Assembly (NCBI GenBank): GCA_963733395.1
Contig: CAVTCZ010000019.1
Span: forward strand, 248,001-312,000
From: JADKAV01 sp963733395
GTDB taxonomy: Bacteria; Actinomycetota; Actinomycetes; S36-B12; UBA10799
Direction of reading: 5' to 3'
Length of the DNA stretch: 64,000 bases
Shown here: in pieces, positions 33,974 through 42,695 of the stretch
Layout of the letters: every line of letters starts with the position of its first letter
Numbering within the stretch: position 1 is the stretch's first letter
Notes under the pieces: generated by a model
Told to the model about the DNA's origin: nothing
The model's database searches: none
Seen by the model: only the letters and a program-made list of their open reading frames with translations
Position numbers and translations under genes: made by a program

Positions 33974-35157
33974 TGCGCAGCCTCGCCGAGCATCTGCAGA
34001 TGGTGATGGGCCGGGTCCGGCCCTTGGAGCCGTTGGCCCTGCCGTTGCTGGATGCGAATGGCTGTGTCCTGGCTGCTGACGTGGCGGCCCCCAACGACAT
34101 CCCGATCCAGCACGCGGCGGCGGTGGTCGGCTATGCCGCCCGGGCCGGCGATGTGGCGATGGCCTCACCCCAGTCGGTGCTGGCACTGCGCGAGCTGCCG
34201 GTCGGCGCGCAGTTGGCCCCGGGGTGCGTCGTTCCGGTGGCGGCCGGTGCGCCGTTGCCCTACGGGTCCGATTGTGTGATTCCGGCCGAGTACACCGACC
34301 GCGGGGTGCCGGTGGTGCGGGTGGGACGGGCGGTGGCGCGCGCCGAGAACGTGGTGCTCGCGGGCAGTCAGGTCAAACGTGGCACGACCTTGTTGACCAT
34401 CGGGCAGGTCCTCGGTTCTCGCGAGATCGCCCTGCTGGCTGCGATCGGCATCGGCAAGGTGCCGGCCTACCCGCGTCCCCGGATCGCGGTCCTGACCACG
34501 GGCTCCGAGTTGGTGGACACCGGGCGGGTGCGCCCGCTACCCGCGGGTGCGCAGGTCAAGCCCGACATCAACGGGGTTTCGCTGGCGTGCGCTGTGGTGG
34601 AGGCCGGAGCGCTGTCCTACCGCGTGGGACCCGTCGCAGACGACCCGGTGAGGTTGCGCAAGATCCTCGACGACCAACTGGGCCGCGCTGACATGGTCGT
34701 CACCACCGGCGGCCTGGGCTCCCAACCCGACGACGTGCTGCGTCCGGTGCTCGCGACGATGGGCACGGTCGATTTCGCGTTCGTCGCGCTCGAGCCGGGC
34801 AGAGTGCAGGGCACCGGCTCGTTGGGTGCCTCGAACGTCCCCTTGATCGCACTCCCGGGGGACCCCTGGGCGGCTTTCGTCGGATTCGAGTTGTTCGTCC
34901 GGCCGGTGGTGCGCCGGCTCATGGGCCACGCAGAGGTGTTCGCGCCGCGACGACAAGTGGAATTGACCGAAACCGTGCGTGGCGGCCCGGATGTGACCAC
35001 GATGGTGCCCGTGGAGATCGTCGGCGAGCAGGCAACGCCGGTGGGTGCGGGCATGCGCGCGCTGGTGCGGGCCAACGCGCTGGCAGTCGTGGCGCCGCCA
35101 CACGGGCACCTGCAGCGCGGTGACACCGTGACCGCCATCCTGCTGGAGCACGGATGA
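33973..35157 (+). CDS. glp: Gephyrin/MoeA-like protein Glp, MoeA catalytic motifs altered
   Basis: A 394-residue MoeA-fold protein. In MoeA proper the molybdenum-insertion site uses an AMDGYA motif and LPGNPVS. Here these read AAVVGYAAR (residues 49-57, Val52 in place of the Asp) and LPGDPWAAF; TTGGLGSQPDD replaces TTGGVSVGD. In corynebacteria the galU-linked MoeA homologue Glp works as a gephyrin-like scaffold that binds FtsZ and a membrane receptor. The position between galU and rimJ, with glpR two genes on, supports that role rather than molybdenum cofactor synthesis. ATG overlaps the galU stop. Confidence 0.8.
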   Translation: MRSLAEHLQMVMGRVRPLEPLALPLLDANGCVLAADVAAPNDIPIQHAAAVVGYAARAGDVAMASPQSVLALRELPVGAQLAPGCVVPVAAGAPLPYGSDCVIPAEYTDRGVPVVRVGRAVARAENVVLAGSQVKRGTTLLTIGQVLGSREIALLAAIGIGKVPAYPRPRIAVLTTGSELVDTGRVRPLPAGAQVKPDINGVSLACAVVEAGALSYRVGPVADDPVRLRKILDDQLGRADMVVTTGGLGSQPDDVLRPVLATMGTVDFAFVALEPGRVQGTGSLGASNVPLIALPGDPWAAFVGFELFVRPVVRRLMGHAEVFAPRRQVELTETVRGGPDVTTMVPVEIVGEQATPVGAGMRALVRANALAVVAPPHGHLQRGDTVTAILLEHG

Positions 35158-35798
35158 ACAGGCTGTGGCCGGTGACGCTGGAGCGCGGTGGCGTACGGCT
35201 GCGGCCATTGTCGATGCGTGACCGCCATGCGTGGCAGGCGGTTCGCGCGCGCAACGCCGATTGGTTACGGCCCTGGGACGCCACGCTGCCCCCGGGTGCC
35301 TCCGATGCCGCAACGACGTTCCGGGGCATGGTGCGCACCTTGCGATCCGGCGCCCGAGCTGGGACGACGCTCCCATTCGCCCTGGACGTCGATGGCAAGT
35401 TCCGTGGCCAGGTGACCGTGGGTGCGGTCCACTTCGGATCGTTGCGCGGTGCGCACATCGGCTATTGGATCGACCGCGATGTCGCCGGTCGGGGTGTGAT
35501 GCCGATGGCCGTGGCACTGGCTACGGACCACTGCCTCGCCTCCGGTCTGCACCGCATCGAGATCAACATCCGGCCGGAGAACGGCCCCAGCATCAGGGTG
35601 GTGGAGAAACTCGGCTTCCGCTACGAGGGTTTGCGCGAGCGCTACCTGCACATCGACGGGGATTGGCGCGATCATGTCTCCTACGCACTGACGGCCGAGG
35701 AGTTGCAGGAGTCGCTGGCCGACCGGTTTGTGCGGCGCTTCGGCGAGCCCGCAGCGACCCGTGGCGGAACACGCCGGGCAAATCCGGGGTCCGACTAG
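35154..35798 (+). CDS. rimJ: RimJ-type GNAT acetyltransferase
   Basis: A 214-residue GNAT protein close to ribosomal-protein alanine acetyltransferases: RLRPLSMRDRHAWQAVR at the N terminus, GAHIGYWIDRDVAGRGVMPMA (acetyl-CoA binding, R-x2-G-x-A type) near residue 100-120, and NGPSIRVVEKLGFRYEG near 140. It probably acetylates a protein N terminus. ATG overlaps the glp stop (ATGA). A ~30-residue basic tail follows the domain. Homologous to the Rv0995 position in mycobacteria. Confidence 0.85.
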   Translation: MNRLWPVTLERGGVRLRPLSMRDRHAWQAVRARNADWLRPWDATLPPGASDAATTFRGMVRTLRSGARAGTTLPFALDVDGKFRGQVTVGAVHFGSLRGAHIGYWIDRDVAGRGVMPMAVALATDHCLASGLHRIEINIRPENGPSIRVVEKLGFRYEGLRERYLHIDGDWRDHVSYALTAEELQESLADRFVRRFGEPAATRGGTRRANPGSD

Positions 35799-35821
35799 TC
35801 CCGGACCGTAGGCTAAAGCCC

Positions 35822-36613
35822 GTGCTCACAGGCCTTCTCTACGCCGCAGTCATCGCCATGTGGGCGGTCGTTCTCCTTCCCCGGTGGCTCGGGACGTCGG
35901 ACAGGTACCGCGACGCCCGCACCTCCCAGCGCTTCCGCCGTTCCCTTCGCTCCGTCGCCGTGCGCCGGCATCGGTCGCACGACGTGGCCGCCATGCCGGG
36001 GACCAAAGCCGGTCGGGTGGACATGGCCCCGGCCGACGCCGCGATCGACAAGCACCTCGACCTCGGGATCGACCCGTTCGTCGGCACCGCCGAGGACACC
36101 CATCGCCAGCGGGCCCGCCACCAGCAGGTCCGTCAGCAGGCAAGTGCTGCCGCGGCAGTCCGCCGCCGTCGGGTGCTGGTCGGCCTCGGGGCCGCCACGG
36201 CACTGTTGATCGTCGGGGCGGTCCTCGGGTTCGCCCCCATGTTCCTCGCGGTCCTGTCCAGTGGTGCCTTGGGCGGGTACGTCTACCTGCTGCGGTCACA
36301 GTCGCGGGCCCGCGCCCAGGTCGCCGCGGCCCGGCGCCGGCGCGCTGCCCGGGACACCGCCACCGACGCTCCCCGGGAGGACCGGGAAACGTGGGAGCCG
36401 GTTGCGGCTCCGGTCCCGTCCTACCTGCGGGCACCGCGTGCCACGGCGGTGCCGCGCGAGATCGACTCGACCGCGAACGGACCATGGACCGCCGAACGCA
36501 TGCTGGAGCAGGCTGCGGCTTTGCGTGCCGGACAGGATGACGAGGCCGAACTCGGGCTCGACGAGTACGCGTACCCGCATGAGTACGAGACCGCCCGGGC
36601 AGCCAACGAGTGA
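35822..36613 (+). CDS. glpR: Glp receptor-like membrane protein GlpR
   Basis: A 263-residue protein with an N-terminal membrane helix (TGLLYAAVIAMWAVVLLPRWL), a basic cytoplasmic stretch, two adjacent membrane helices (about 118-155) and a cytoplasmic acidic tail ending EYETARAANE. The N terminus and layout match the actinobacterial family whose corynebacterial member (GlpR) is the membrane receptor of Glp in division and polar growth. The GTG at 35822 follows rimJ by 23 bases, completing the galU-glp-rimJ-glpR order. The role here is inferred from family and context. Confidence 0.75.
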   Translation: MLTGLLYAAVIAMWAVVLLPRWLGTSDRYRDARTSQRFRRSLRSVAVRRHRSHDVAAMPGTKAGRVDMAPADAAIDKHLDLGIDPFVGTAEDTHRQRARHQQVRQQASAAAAVRRRRVLVGLGAATALLIVGAVLGFAPMFLAVLSSGALGGYVYLLRSQSRARAQVAAARRRRAARDTATDAPREDRETWEPVAAPVPSYLRAPRATAVPREIDSTANGPWTAERMLEQAAALRAGQDDEAELGLDEYAYPHEYETARAANE

Positions 36614-36638
36614 GCAGTTGCTACCCTGGTGCGACAGC

Positions 36639-36712
36639 GGGGCTGTAGCGCAGTCCGGTAGCGCACCTCGTTCGCATCGAGGGGGTCAGGGGTTCGAATC
36701 CCCTCAGCTCCA
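36639..36712 (+). tRNA. tRNA-Ala (anticodon CGC)
   Basis: Acceptor GGGGCTG with the alanine identity G3-T70 pair (closing CAGCTCC), D arm TAGCGCAGTCCGGTAGCGC, anticodon stem-loop CCTCG-TTCGCAT-CGAGG, T arm AGGGGTTCGAATCCCCT. Discriminator A at 36712. 74 bases; CGC decodes GCG. Confidence 0.95.
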
Positions 36713-36720
36713 CACCGCCG

Positions 36721-36753
36721 ATCCCCCGATCCGTCCAGTACGGGTCGGGGGAT
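36721..36753 (+). terminator. Hairpin terminator after tRNA-Ala
   Basis: ATCCCCCGATCCG pairs with CGGGTCGGGGGAT with one wobble, loop of 7 bases, 8 bases beyond the tRNA. Confidence 0.75.
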
Positions 36754-36799
36754 TCGCCGTCCCGGGCCCTTGGGCTGCGAGGGGGCGGCCGGTCGTGCG

Positions 36800-36888
36800 C
36801 GGTTGTGCCGTTCGTGAGAAGTTGTGCCGTTCGTTGGAGAAAACACGCGTGTCTTCTCCAACCACTGGCACGACCTCTCACCAACGGC
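36800..36888. repeat. CACGCGTG-centred inverted repeat (family 2, locus B)
   Basis: GTTGTGCCGTTCGTGAG occurs twice in the left arm (from 36802 and 36821, the second as GTTGTGCCGTTCGTTGG). The right arm has CTCCAACCACTGGCACGAC and CTCTCACCAACGG. The centre is ACACGCGTGT (36843-36852). Same plan as the loci at 28.6 and 44.5 kb, with GTGCC in place of GTCCC. Confidence 0.85.
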
Positions 36889-36962
36889 GCCGGATGCGCC
36901 CGGTCCGCACCCCCACGGACCCGCGGGAATCCAACGCGGACCGTGGGGGTGAGTGGTCCGGG

Positions 36963-38483
36963 TCAGACCCACGTCGGCAGCCACATCCGCATCTGCCATT
37001 CGTGGTACGTGATCACTTCCGCGGTCCAGATCGGGTAGAACCACCAGGTCGCCGCCAGCGCCACCAGCAAGAAGGTGACGACGGCTATGGCACCGTTGCC
37101 GCGTCGCTCCTTGGTGTCGCTCGGCGTCCCGAGGATCGTTCCCAGGGACAGCACCAGTGCCATGAGCATGAACGGCAGGAACACGATCGAGTAGAACGAG
37201 AACACGGTTCGCTCCTGGAACAGCAGCCAGGGCAACCATCCCGCCAGGAAACCGCACAACGCCGCCCCCGCCCGCCAGTCGCGCACCGCGGCCCAGCGCC
37301 AGACCTGATGACCGAGGGCCAACACTGCGGCCCACCAGATGACCGGGTTGCCCAGGGCGATGACTTCCTGGGAGCAGGAATCGGCGCCGCAGTCCAGCCC
37401 CTCGGATTCGTAGTGGAAACTCGTGGGCCGGGCGAGCACCGGCCATCCCCACGCGTTGGCTTGATACGAGTGTGCCGTGGTCAGCCCGGTATGGAAGCGC
37501 AGCGCTTCCGAGTGGTAGTGCGCCAGGGACCGCAGGGCGGCCTGCGCCCCGGTGTAGCCACCGTTGTCCGCCGCCCAATTGCGCAAGTAGCCCGTGCTGG
37601 TGAACCAGCCGTACCACGTGGCCAGGTACGTCAGGAACGCCAACGGCAGGATCACCAGTGCGGCCGGCAGAGCATCGCGCAGCAATGTCCGGAGCAGGGC
37701 GTTGCGTTCGCCGCGCTCCCGCCGCATCCCCAGGTCCCAGAACACGGTCAGCAGGCCGAACGCGACGACGAACCACAGCCCGCTCCACTTCACCCCGCAG
37801 GCCAGGCCGAGGGCTACTGCGGCGACCCATCGCCAAGGCCGCAGACTGCGTTCGGGCCACATCCTGCGGGTGCGATCCCTGTCCAGCAGCAGCGCGCCGA
37901 ATGCCACCAGCACGAAGAACGCCAGCACGCCGTCGAGCAGGGCCGTGCGGCTGAGCACGATCGCCATGCCGTCGATCGCCAGCAGGAACCCGGCCATGGT
38001 GCCCAGCAGGTTCGAGCCGGTCATGCGCCGGACGATTCTGGCCAGCAGGACGACCGACAGGATGCCCAGGATGCACACAGCGATCCGCCATCCGAACGGA
38101 TCGGCGCCGAAGACCTTCTCGCCCGCGGCGATGACCCACTTGCCCAACGGGGGGTGCACGACGTAGGAGGGGCTGTCCTTGAAGATGTCGGCCGCGGAGT
38201 CGAGGTTGCCGTCCATGCCCAGCAGCCGCTCGTTGGCATTCTTCTTGGCGTCCATCTCGTGGCCGAACAGCAACAGCGCGAGGGCATCCTTCGCGTAGTA
38301 CGTCTCGTCGAACACGAATGCGTGGGGGCGGCCGAGGTTGGGCAGCCGCAGCACCGCGGCCACGAACCCCATCGCCACCGGGCCGGCCCAGCCCCGCCAG
38401 CCCCCGGCCGGACCGGTTGCGGGCTCGACCGTGGCGGCCTGCGTCGGCGGCTCGGCGGTTGTTAGGCTCACGCGGGCCAGCAT
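36963..38483 (-). CDS. pmt: Protein O-mannosyltransferase (GT39)
   Basis: An integral membrane mannosyltransferase that moves mannose from polyprenyl-phosphate-mannose to secreted proteins. About 506 residues with many hydrophobic helices. The family DE motif lies in the first extracytoplasmic loop (AFVFDETYYAKDALALL, about residue 55), followed by DSPSYVVHPPLGKWVIA, the RxxGxxxG-like and VHPPLGK signatures. The C-terminal WAEVITY/TAEVITYHEWQMRMWLPTWV end is typical. The start is ATG 38483 or GTG 38471; neither has a good ribosome-binding site. Divergent from rsmI by 12 bases. Confidence 0.9.
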   Translation of the reverse strand: MLARVSLTTAEPPTQAATVEPATGPAGGWRGWAGPVAMGFVAAVLRLPNLGRPHAFVFDETYYAKDALALLLFGHEMDAKKNANERLLGMDGNLDSAADIFKDSPSYVVHPPLGKWVIAAGEKVFGADPFGWRIAVCILGILSVVLLARIVRRMTGSNLLGTMAGFLLAIDGMAIVLSRTALLDGVLAFFVLVAFGALLLDRDRTRRMWPERSLRPWRWVAAVALGLACGVKWSGLWFVVAFGLLTVFWDLGMRRERGERNALLRTLLRDALPAALVILPLAFLTYLATWYGWFTSTGYLRNWAADNGGYTGAQAALRSLAHYHSEALRFHTGLTTAHSYQANAWGWPVLARPTSFHYESEGLDCGADSCSQEVIALGNPVIWWAAVLALGHQVWRWAAVRDWRAGAALCGFLAGWLPWLLFQERTVFSFYSIVFLPFMLMALVLSLGTILGTPSDTKERRGNGAIAVVTFLLVALAATWWFYPIWTAEVITYHEWQMRMWLPTWV

Positions 38484-38495
38484 AAGGAGGTAGCT

Positions 38496-39339
38496 GTGTC
38501 CGGTCGCGACGGCATGCTGATCCTTGCCGCGACGCCGCTGGGCAACCCGGCGGATGCCTCGCCGCGGCTGCGGGAGGCGTTGGCGGGCGCGGACATCGTG
38601 GCCGCGGAGGACACCCGGCGCGCCCGGCGCCTGGCTGCGGACCTGGGGGTGCGCATCGGCGGGCGGGTCATCTCGCATTACGACGCCGTCGAGTCGTCCC
38701 GGGCACAGGTCCTCGCCCAACATGTTGCGGACGGGGACCAGGTCCTGGTGGTCACCGACGCCGGCATGCCGATGGTCAGTGACCCGGGCTTGGCGGCGGT
38801 GCGGGCGTGCATCGACCGGGGCTTGCCGGTGACCTGCCTTCCGGGGCCCAGTGCCGTGACCACGGCCCTGGTCCTCAGCGGACTGCCGGCAGACCGGTTC
38901 TGCTTCGAGGGCTTCCTGCCGCGGCGCTCCGGGCAGCGCCGGCAGCGGCTGCGGTCGCTGGCAGCGGAACCGCGCACCATGGTCTTCTTCGAGAGCCCCC
39001 GGCGCCTGGCGGACTGTCTGGCGGACATGGCCGAGTTCTTCGGCCCGGAACGGCGACTCGCAGTGTGCCGGGAACTGACCAAGACCTACGAGGAAGTGTT
39101 GCGCGGGACGGTCGGCTGACATGGCGATGTCGGTGGCGGACATCCTGGGTGAGGTGACACTGGTCGTGGCCGGCGCCCCGGAGGAACAGCCGGATCCCGG
39201 CGACCTCGTCGGTGAGGTGCAGTCGTTGGTGGCCGACGGCATGCGTCGCAGCGAGGCGATCGCCCTGGTGGCGCAGCGAGCCGGGGTGTCGCGCCGCGAG
39301 TTGTACGCGCGGGTGGTGACCCCTGGCGACGGCTCCTGA
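38496..39339 (+). CDS. rsmI: 16S rRNA (cytidine1402-2'-O)-methyltransferase, one frameshift
   Basis: SAM-dependent tetrapyrrole-methylase-fold enzyme that methylates C1402 in the 16S decoding centre. Motifs in order: LAATPLGNPADAS (about 9), AEDTRRARRL (37), TDAGMPMVSDPG (86), LPGPSAVTTALVLSGLP (109), GFLPRRSGQRRQRL (135) and FFESPRRL (160). After EEVLRGTVG the frame meets a TGA; a +1 slip at 39112-39125 continues as SVADILGEVTLVVAGAPEE and SRRELYARVV to 39339. Restored length about 280 residues, the family norm. GTG start with AAGGAGG five bases upstream. Confidence 0.88.
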
Positions 39340-39438
39340 GGGCGCGGCTCGGTCAGGCAGGTACTCCAAGGACCGGTCGCTTCGCCGGCCCACCCGGTGG
39401 CCCTCGCAGCGCGCACACGCGACGCCGGCTGCGCCACA

Positions 39439-40101
39439 ATGGGCCGGGTGACGGACTTGATCATTGAAGTCCTGCCCTTCGCGGTGGGGGTCTTCGCTTC
39501 ACCGCTGCCGGTGATCCTCGCCATCGTGATGCTCTTCACGCCCCGGCCCCGCCCCACGTCGGTGACCTACGTGGTGACCTGGGTCGCGGGCCTCACCGTT
39601 GCGACCGTGGTCATGTCCCTGCTGGCCGGCAGCATCGAAGGTGACCAGGGGGCAGGAGGCTGGGGGGCCTGGCTGCGGGTGGCGCTGGGGGTGCTTCTGG
39701 TTGTCGTCGCGGTTCGCATGTGGTTGGGCAGGGCGCAGGAGTCGACTCCGGCGTGGTTGTCCGCGCTGATGGACGCCGGGCCTCGGGAAGCAGTCCGCTA
39801 CGGCTTGCTGATGTCGGCGGCCAACCCCAAGGAGTTGCTGATGGCTGCAGCCGCCGGTCTGGCGGTAGGAGCCAGCGATGCGGGGACGGCTGCCGCGGCT
39901 GGCGCGATTGCTGTGTTCGTCGTGGTGGGGGCGGCCAGCGTGGCTGCTCCGCTGGTGATCTTCCTGGCGGGCGGGGAGTCCACGCTCAAGACGCTGGCGG
40001 CCACCCGGGAGTGGCTGCAGCGCAACAGTGTGGCGGTGGCGTCCGTGGTGCTCGCAGCGCTCGGCGTGCTGCTGCTGGTGGGCGGGTTGACCAAGCTGTA
40101 G
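39439..40101 (+). CDS. GAP-family (Sap) membrane protein
   Basis: A 220-residue protein with six membrane helices, related to the actinobacterial GAP/SfLAP family, whose mycobacterial member Sap helps move sulfolipid or glycopeptidolipid: VLPFAVGVFASPLPVILAIVMLF at the N terminus, SAANPKELLMAAAAGLAVG in the middle. It may export or place an envelope lipid. Start is ATG 39439 or GTG 39448. Confidence 0.75.
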   Translation: MGRVTDLIIEVLPFAVGVFASPLPVILAIVMLFTPRPRPTSVTYVVTWVAGLTVATVVMSLLAGSIEGDQGAGGWGAWLRVALGVLLVVVAVRMWLGRAQESTPAWLSALMDAGPREAVRYGLLMSAANPKELLMAAAAGLAVGASDAGTAAAAGAIAVFVVVGAASVAAPLVIFLAGGESTLKTLAATREWLQRNSVAVASVVLAALGVLLLVGGLTKL

Positions 40102-40302
40102 AGACGCTGCTGGGTGCGAACGTGGCGTTCAGGTTTCGCCCGGTGCGCGAGGTATCTGCGACGTTGTTGCCGCGACACGCCGTGGCTCGAGGGCAACAAC
40201 GTCACATGATCCGCGGGAGCGGTGACGAGCCTATGGGCCATGCGCGGGTGCCCGGTCCGGGCCTGCTCCTAAACTGGAACGAGTCCATCCGGGAGAATCC
40301 AC

Positions 40303-41841
40303 ATGACCAAGGCGTTCTACGTCACGACGCCCATCTACTACGTCAACGACGCGCCACACATCGGCCACGCGTACACCACCGTGGCCGGCGACGTCCTGAC
40401 GCGCTGGCACCGGCAACGGCAGGAGCCGGTGTTCTACCTGACCGGCACGGACGAGCACGGCACCAAGGTCGAGCGGACCGCCCGCGACAACGGCGTCGAG
40501 CCGCAAGCCTGGTGCGACCGGTTGGTCGAGGAGTCGTGGAAACCGGTGCTCACAACCATCGATGCGGCCACCGACGACTTCATCCGCACGACCAGCACCC
40601 GCCACCGCAAGGGTGTGCAGAAGTTCTGGGAGACACTGCGAGCCAACGACCATGTGTACGAGGCCGATTTCGAAGGCCCGTACTGCGTGGGATGCGAGGA
40701 GTTCAAGCGCCCCGGCGACCTGATCGACGGCAAGTGCCCGATCCACGACCGGCCGGTCGAGATGTTGCACGAGTCCAATTACTTCTTCTCGCTCGCGCAG
40801 TTCCAGGAGGCCCTGCTCGAGCACTACGAGCGGCATCCGCACGCCGTGGAGCCGAAGAGCGCCTACAACGAGGTCGTGTCGTTCATCAAGGGTGGCCTCG
40901 AGGACATCTCGATGTCCCGGTCGAGCGTGTCCTGGGGGGTCCCGCTCCCGTGGGACGAGCAGCAGGTCGTCTACGTCTGGTTCGACGCACTGCTCAACTA
41001 CGTCACCGCCATCGGCTACGGCGATGACGAGCAGAAGTTCGAGTCGATCTGGCCGGCGAACGTGCACCTGGTCGGCAAGGACATCCTGCGCTTCCATGCG
41101 GTCTACTGGCCGGCCATGTTGATGGCCGCCGGACTGCCGCTGCCGGAGAAGGTCTTCGCGCACGGTTGGCTGCTGGTCGGCGGCGAGAAGATGAGCAAGA
41201 GCAAGCTCACGGGTATCTCACCCGCGCAGATCATCGACGATTTCGGATCTGACGCCTTCCGGTACTACTTCCTGCGTGCCATCCAATTCGGCCAGGACGG
41301 CTCGTTCTCGTGGGAGGACATGGCCGCGCGGTACACCGCCGAACTGGCCAACGGACTGGGCAACCTGGCCTCCCGGGGCACGGCCATGGTGGGCCGGTAC
41401 CGCGGCGGCGAACTGCCCGCCCCGGGTGCCTACGCCAACGCCGACCTCGCGTTGCAGGAACTGCTGGTCGCCTGCGCCGAGCGGGCAGACGCCGCCATGC
41501 TCAGACTGGACTTCAGCACCGGCATCCTGGCGATCAAGGACTTCGTGGATGCGGTCAACGTCTACGTGACCGAGCAGGAGCCCTGGGTGCTCGCCAAGGA
41601 TGAGGCGTCGGCCGAACGCCTGGACACCGTGCTGTACACGATCTGCGAGGCGCTGCGGGCGATCGCCGTGCTCTACCACCCGGTGATGCCGAAGGCGACG
41701 GCCCAGATCTGGAGCGACCTCGGAGCCTCCGGTGATCTGGCCGCGCAACCCGTTCAGGATGTGGCCCGGTGGGGGCAACTGGCTGCGGGCAGCGTGGTGA
41801 CCAAGGGCGCGGCATTGTTCCCCCGCCTGGAGACGTCATGA
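40303..41841 (+). CDS. metG: Methionyl-tRNA synthetase
   Basis: Class I tRNA synthetase charging tRNA-Met. 512 residues without the C-terminal dimerisation domain, the usual actinobacterial form. HIGH is APHIGHAYTT (about 17), the zinc/knuckle region has CVGCEEFKRPGDLIDGKCP, and KMSKS is GEKMSKSKL (about 295). The 200-base leader contains an ACGTTGTTGCC/GGCAACAACGT inverted pair and no T-box. The stop overlaps tatD (ATGA). Confidence 0.96.
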   Translation: MTKAFYVTTPIYYVNDAPHIGHAYTTVAGDVLTRWHRQRQEPVFYLTGTDEHGTKVERTARDNGVEPQAWCDRLVEESWKPVLTTIDAATDDFIRTTSTRHRKGVQKFWETLRANDHVYEADFEGPYCVGCEEFKRPGDLIDGKCPIHDRPVEMLHESNYFFSLAQFQEALLEHYERHPHAVEPKSAYNEVVSFIKGGLEDISMSRSSVSWGVPLPWDEQQVVYVWFDALLNYVTAIGYGDDEQKFESIWPANVHLVGKDILRFHAVYWPAMLMAAGLPLPEKVFAHGWLLVGGEKMSKSKLTGISPAQIIDDFGSDAFRYYFLRAIQFGQDGSFSWEDMAARYTAELANGLGNLASRGTAMVGRYRGGELPAPGAYANADLALQELLVACAERADAAMLRLDFSTGILAIKDFVDAVNVYVTEQEPWVLAKDEASAERLDTVLYTICEALRAIAVLYHPVMPKATAQIWSDLGASGDLAAQPVQDVARWGQLAAGSVVTKGAALFPRLETS

Positions 41842-42695
41842 CCCTGCCGGCCGGCTACCCGCCGCTGCCGGATCCGCTGCCCTCCCCGGTGGTGGACAGC
41901 CACTGCCACCTGGACATCGGCGCCAGCGGGCGCGATGGGGAGTCCGGCATCGACGTCGACACCGCACTGGCCGCAGCTGAGGCGGTGGGTGTGGACGCCG
42001 TGGTGCAGGTGGGGGTGGACGTCGGCAGTTCCCGGGAAGCGGTGCGTATCGCCCACGACTGGCGGCAGGTGGTGGCGGCGGTGGCGCTGCACCCCAACGA
42101 GGCGCCGCGGGTCCACGCCGAGCACGGCCGCGCTGCTCTGGAGGCCGCCTGGCGCCAGATCGCCGAACTTGCCGAGGACGACCGCGTCGTCGCCATCGGG
42201 GAGACCGGGATGGACTTCTACCGCACGGACACCGCCGGCCGGGCGGCCCAGGAGGAGTCGTTCCGCACGCACATCCAGCTCGCCAAGGACCTGGACAAGA
42301 CGCTGGTGATCCATGACCGGGACGCTCACGCCGACATCCTGCGGGTGCTGGCCGACGAAGGCGCCCCGCGGCGAGTGGTCATGCACTGCTTCAGCGGCGA
42401 TGCTGAGTTCGCCCGGGCCGTGACCGAGCGTGGCTGGTACTGCTCCTTCGCCGGCGTGGTGTCGTTCAAGAACGCGACGGCGCTGCGGGAGGCGCTGGAC
42501 ACCGTGCCACGCGAACGTGTCCTCGTCGAGACCGACGCGCCGTTCCTGGCGCCGGTCCCGCACCGCGGCCGGCCCAACGCGTCGTACCTGATCCCGCTGA
42601 CCATGCGGGTCATGGCCGACCATCTGCAGGCCGACCTCGATGACCTCTGCCAGACCGTGCGGGCCAACACGTTCGAGGCGTTCGGCGCGTTCTGA
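41838..42695 (+). CDS. tatD: TatD-family metal-dependent DNase
   Basis: A 285-residue TIM-barrel hydrolase of the TatD/YcfH family with metal ligands in VVDSHCHLD (about 19), AIGETGMDFYR (about 118), VIHDRDA (His), MHCFSGD (His) and VETDAPFLAP (Asp). TatD proteins are 3'-5' DNases or deacylases. ATG overlaps metG stop; the stop overlaps ksgA (TGATG). In many actinobacteria rpfB lies between tatD and ksgA; it is absent here. Confidence 0.92.
   Translation: MTLPAGYPPLPDPLPSPVVDSHCHLDIGASGRDGESGIDVDTALAAAEAVGVDAVVQVGVDVGSSREAVRIAHDWRQVVAAVALHPNEAPRVHAEHGRAALEAAWRQIAELAEDDRVVAIGETGMDFYRTDTAGRAAQEESFRTHIQLAKDLDKTLVIHDRDAHADILRVLADEGAPRRVVMHCFSGDAEFARAVTERGWYCSFAGVVSFKNATALREALDTVPRERVLVETDAPFLAPVPHRGRPNASYLIPLTMRVMADHLQADLDDLCQTVRANTFEAFGAF

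Noticed and set aside
39112..39125. Programmed +1 frameshift in rsmI
   Set aside because: No slippery CUU/CCC-type codon with a conserved stop is seen, rsmI is not known to be recoded, and the same +1 sign occurs in unrelated genes.
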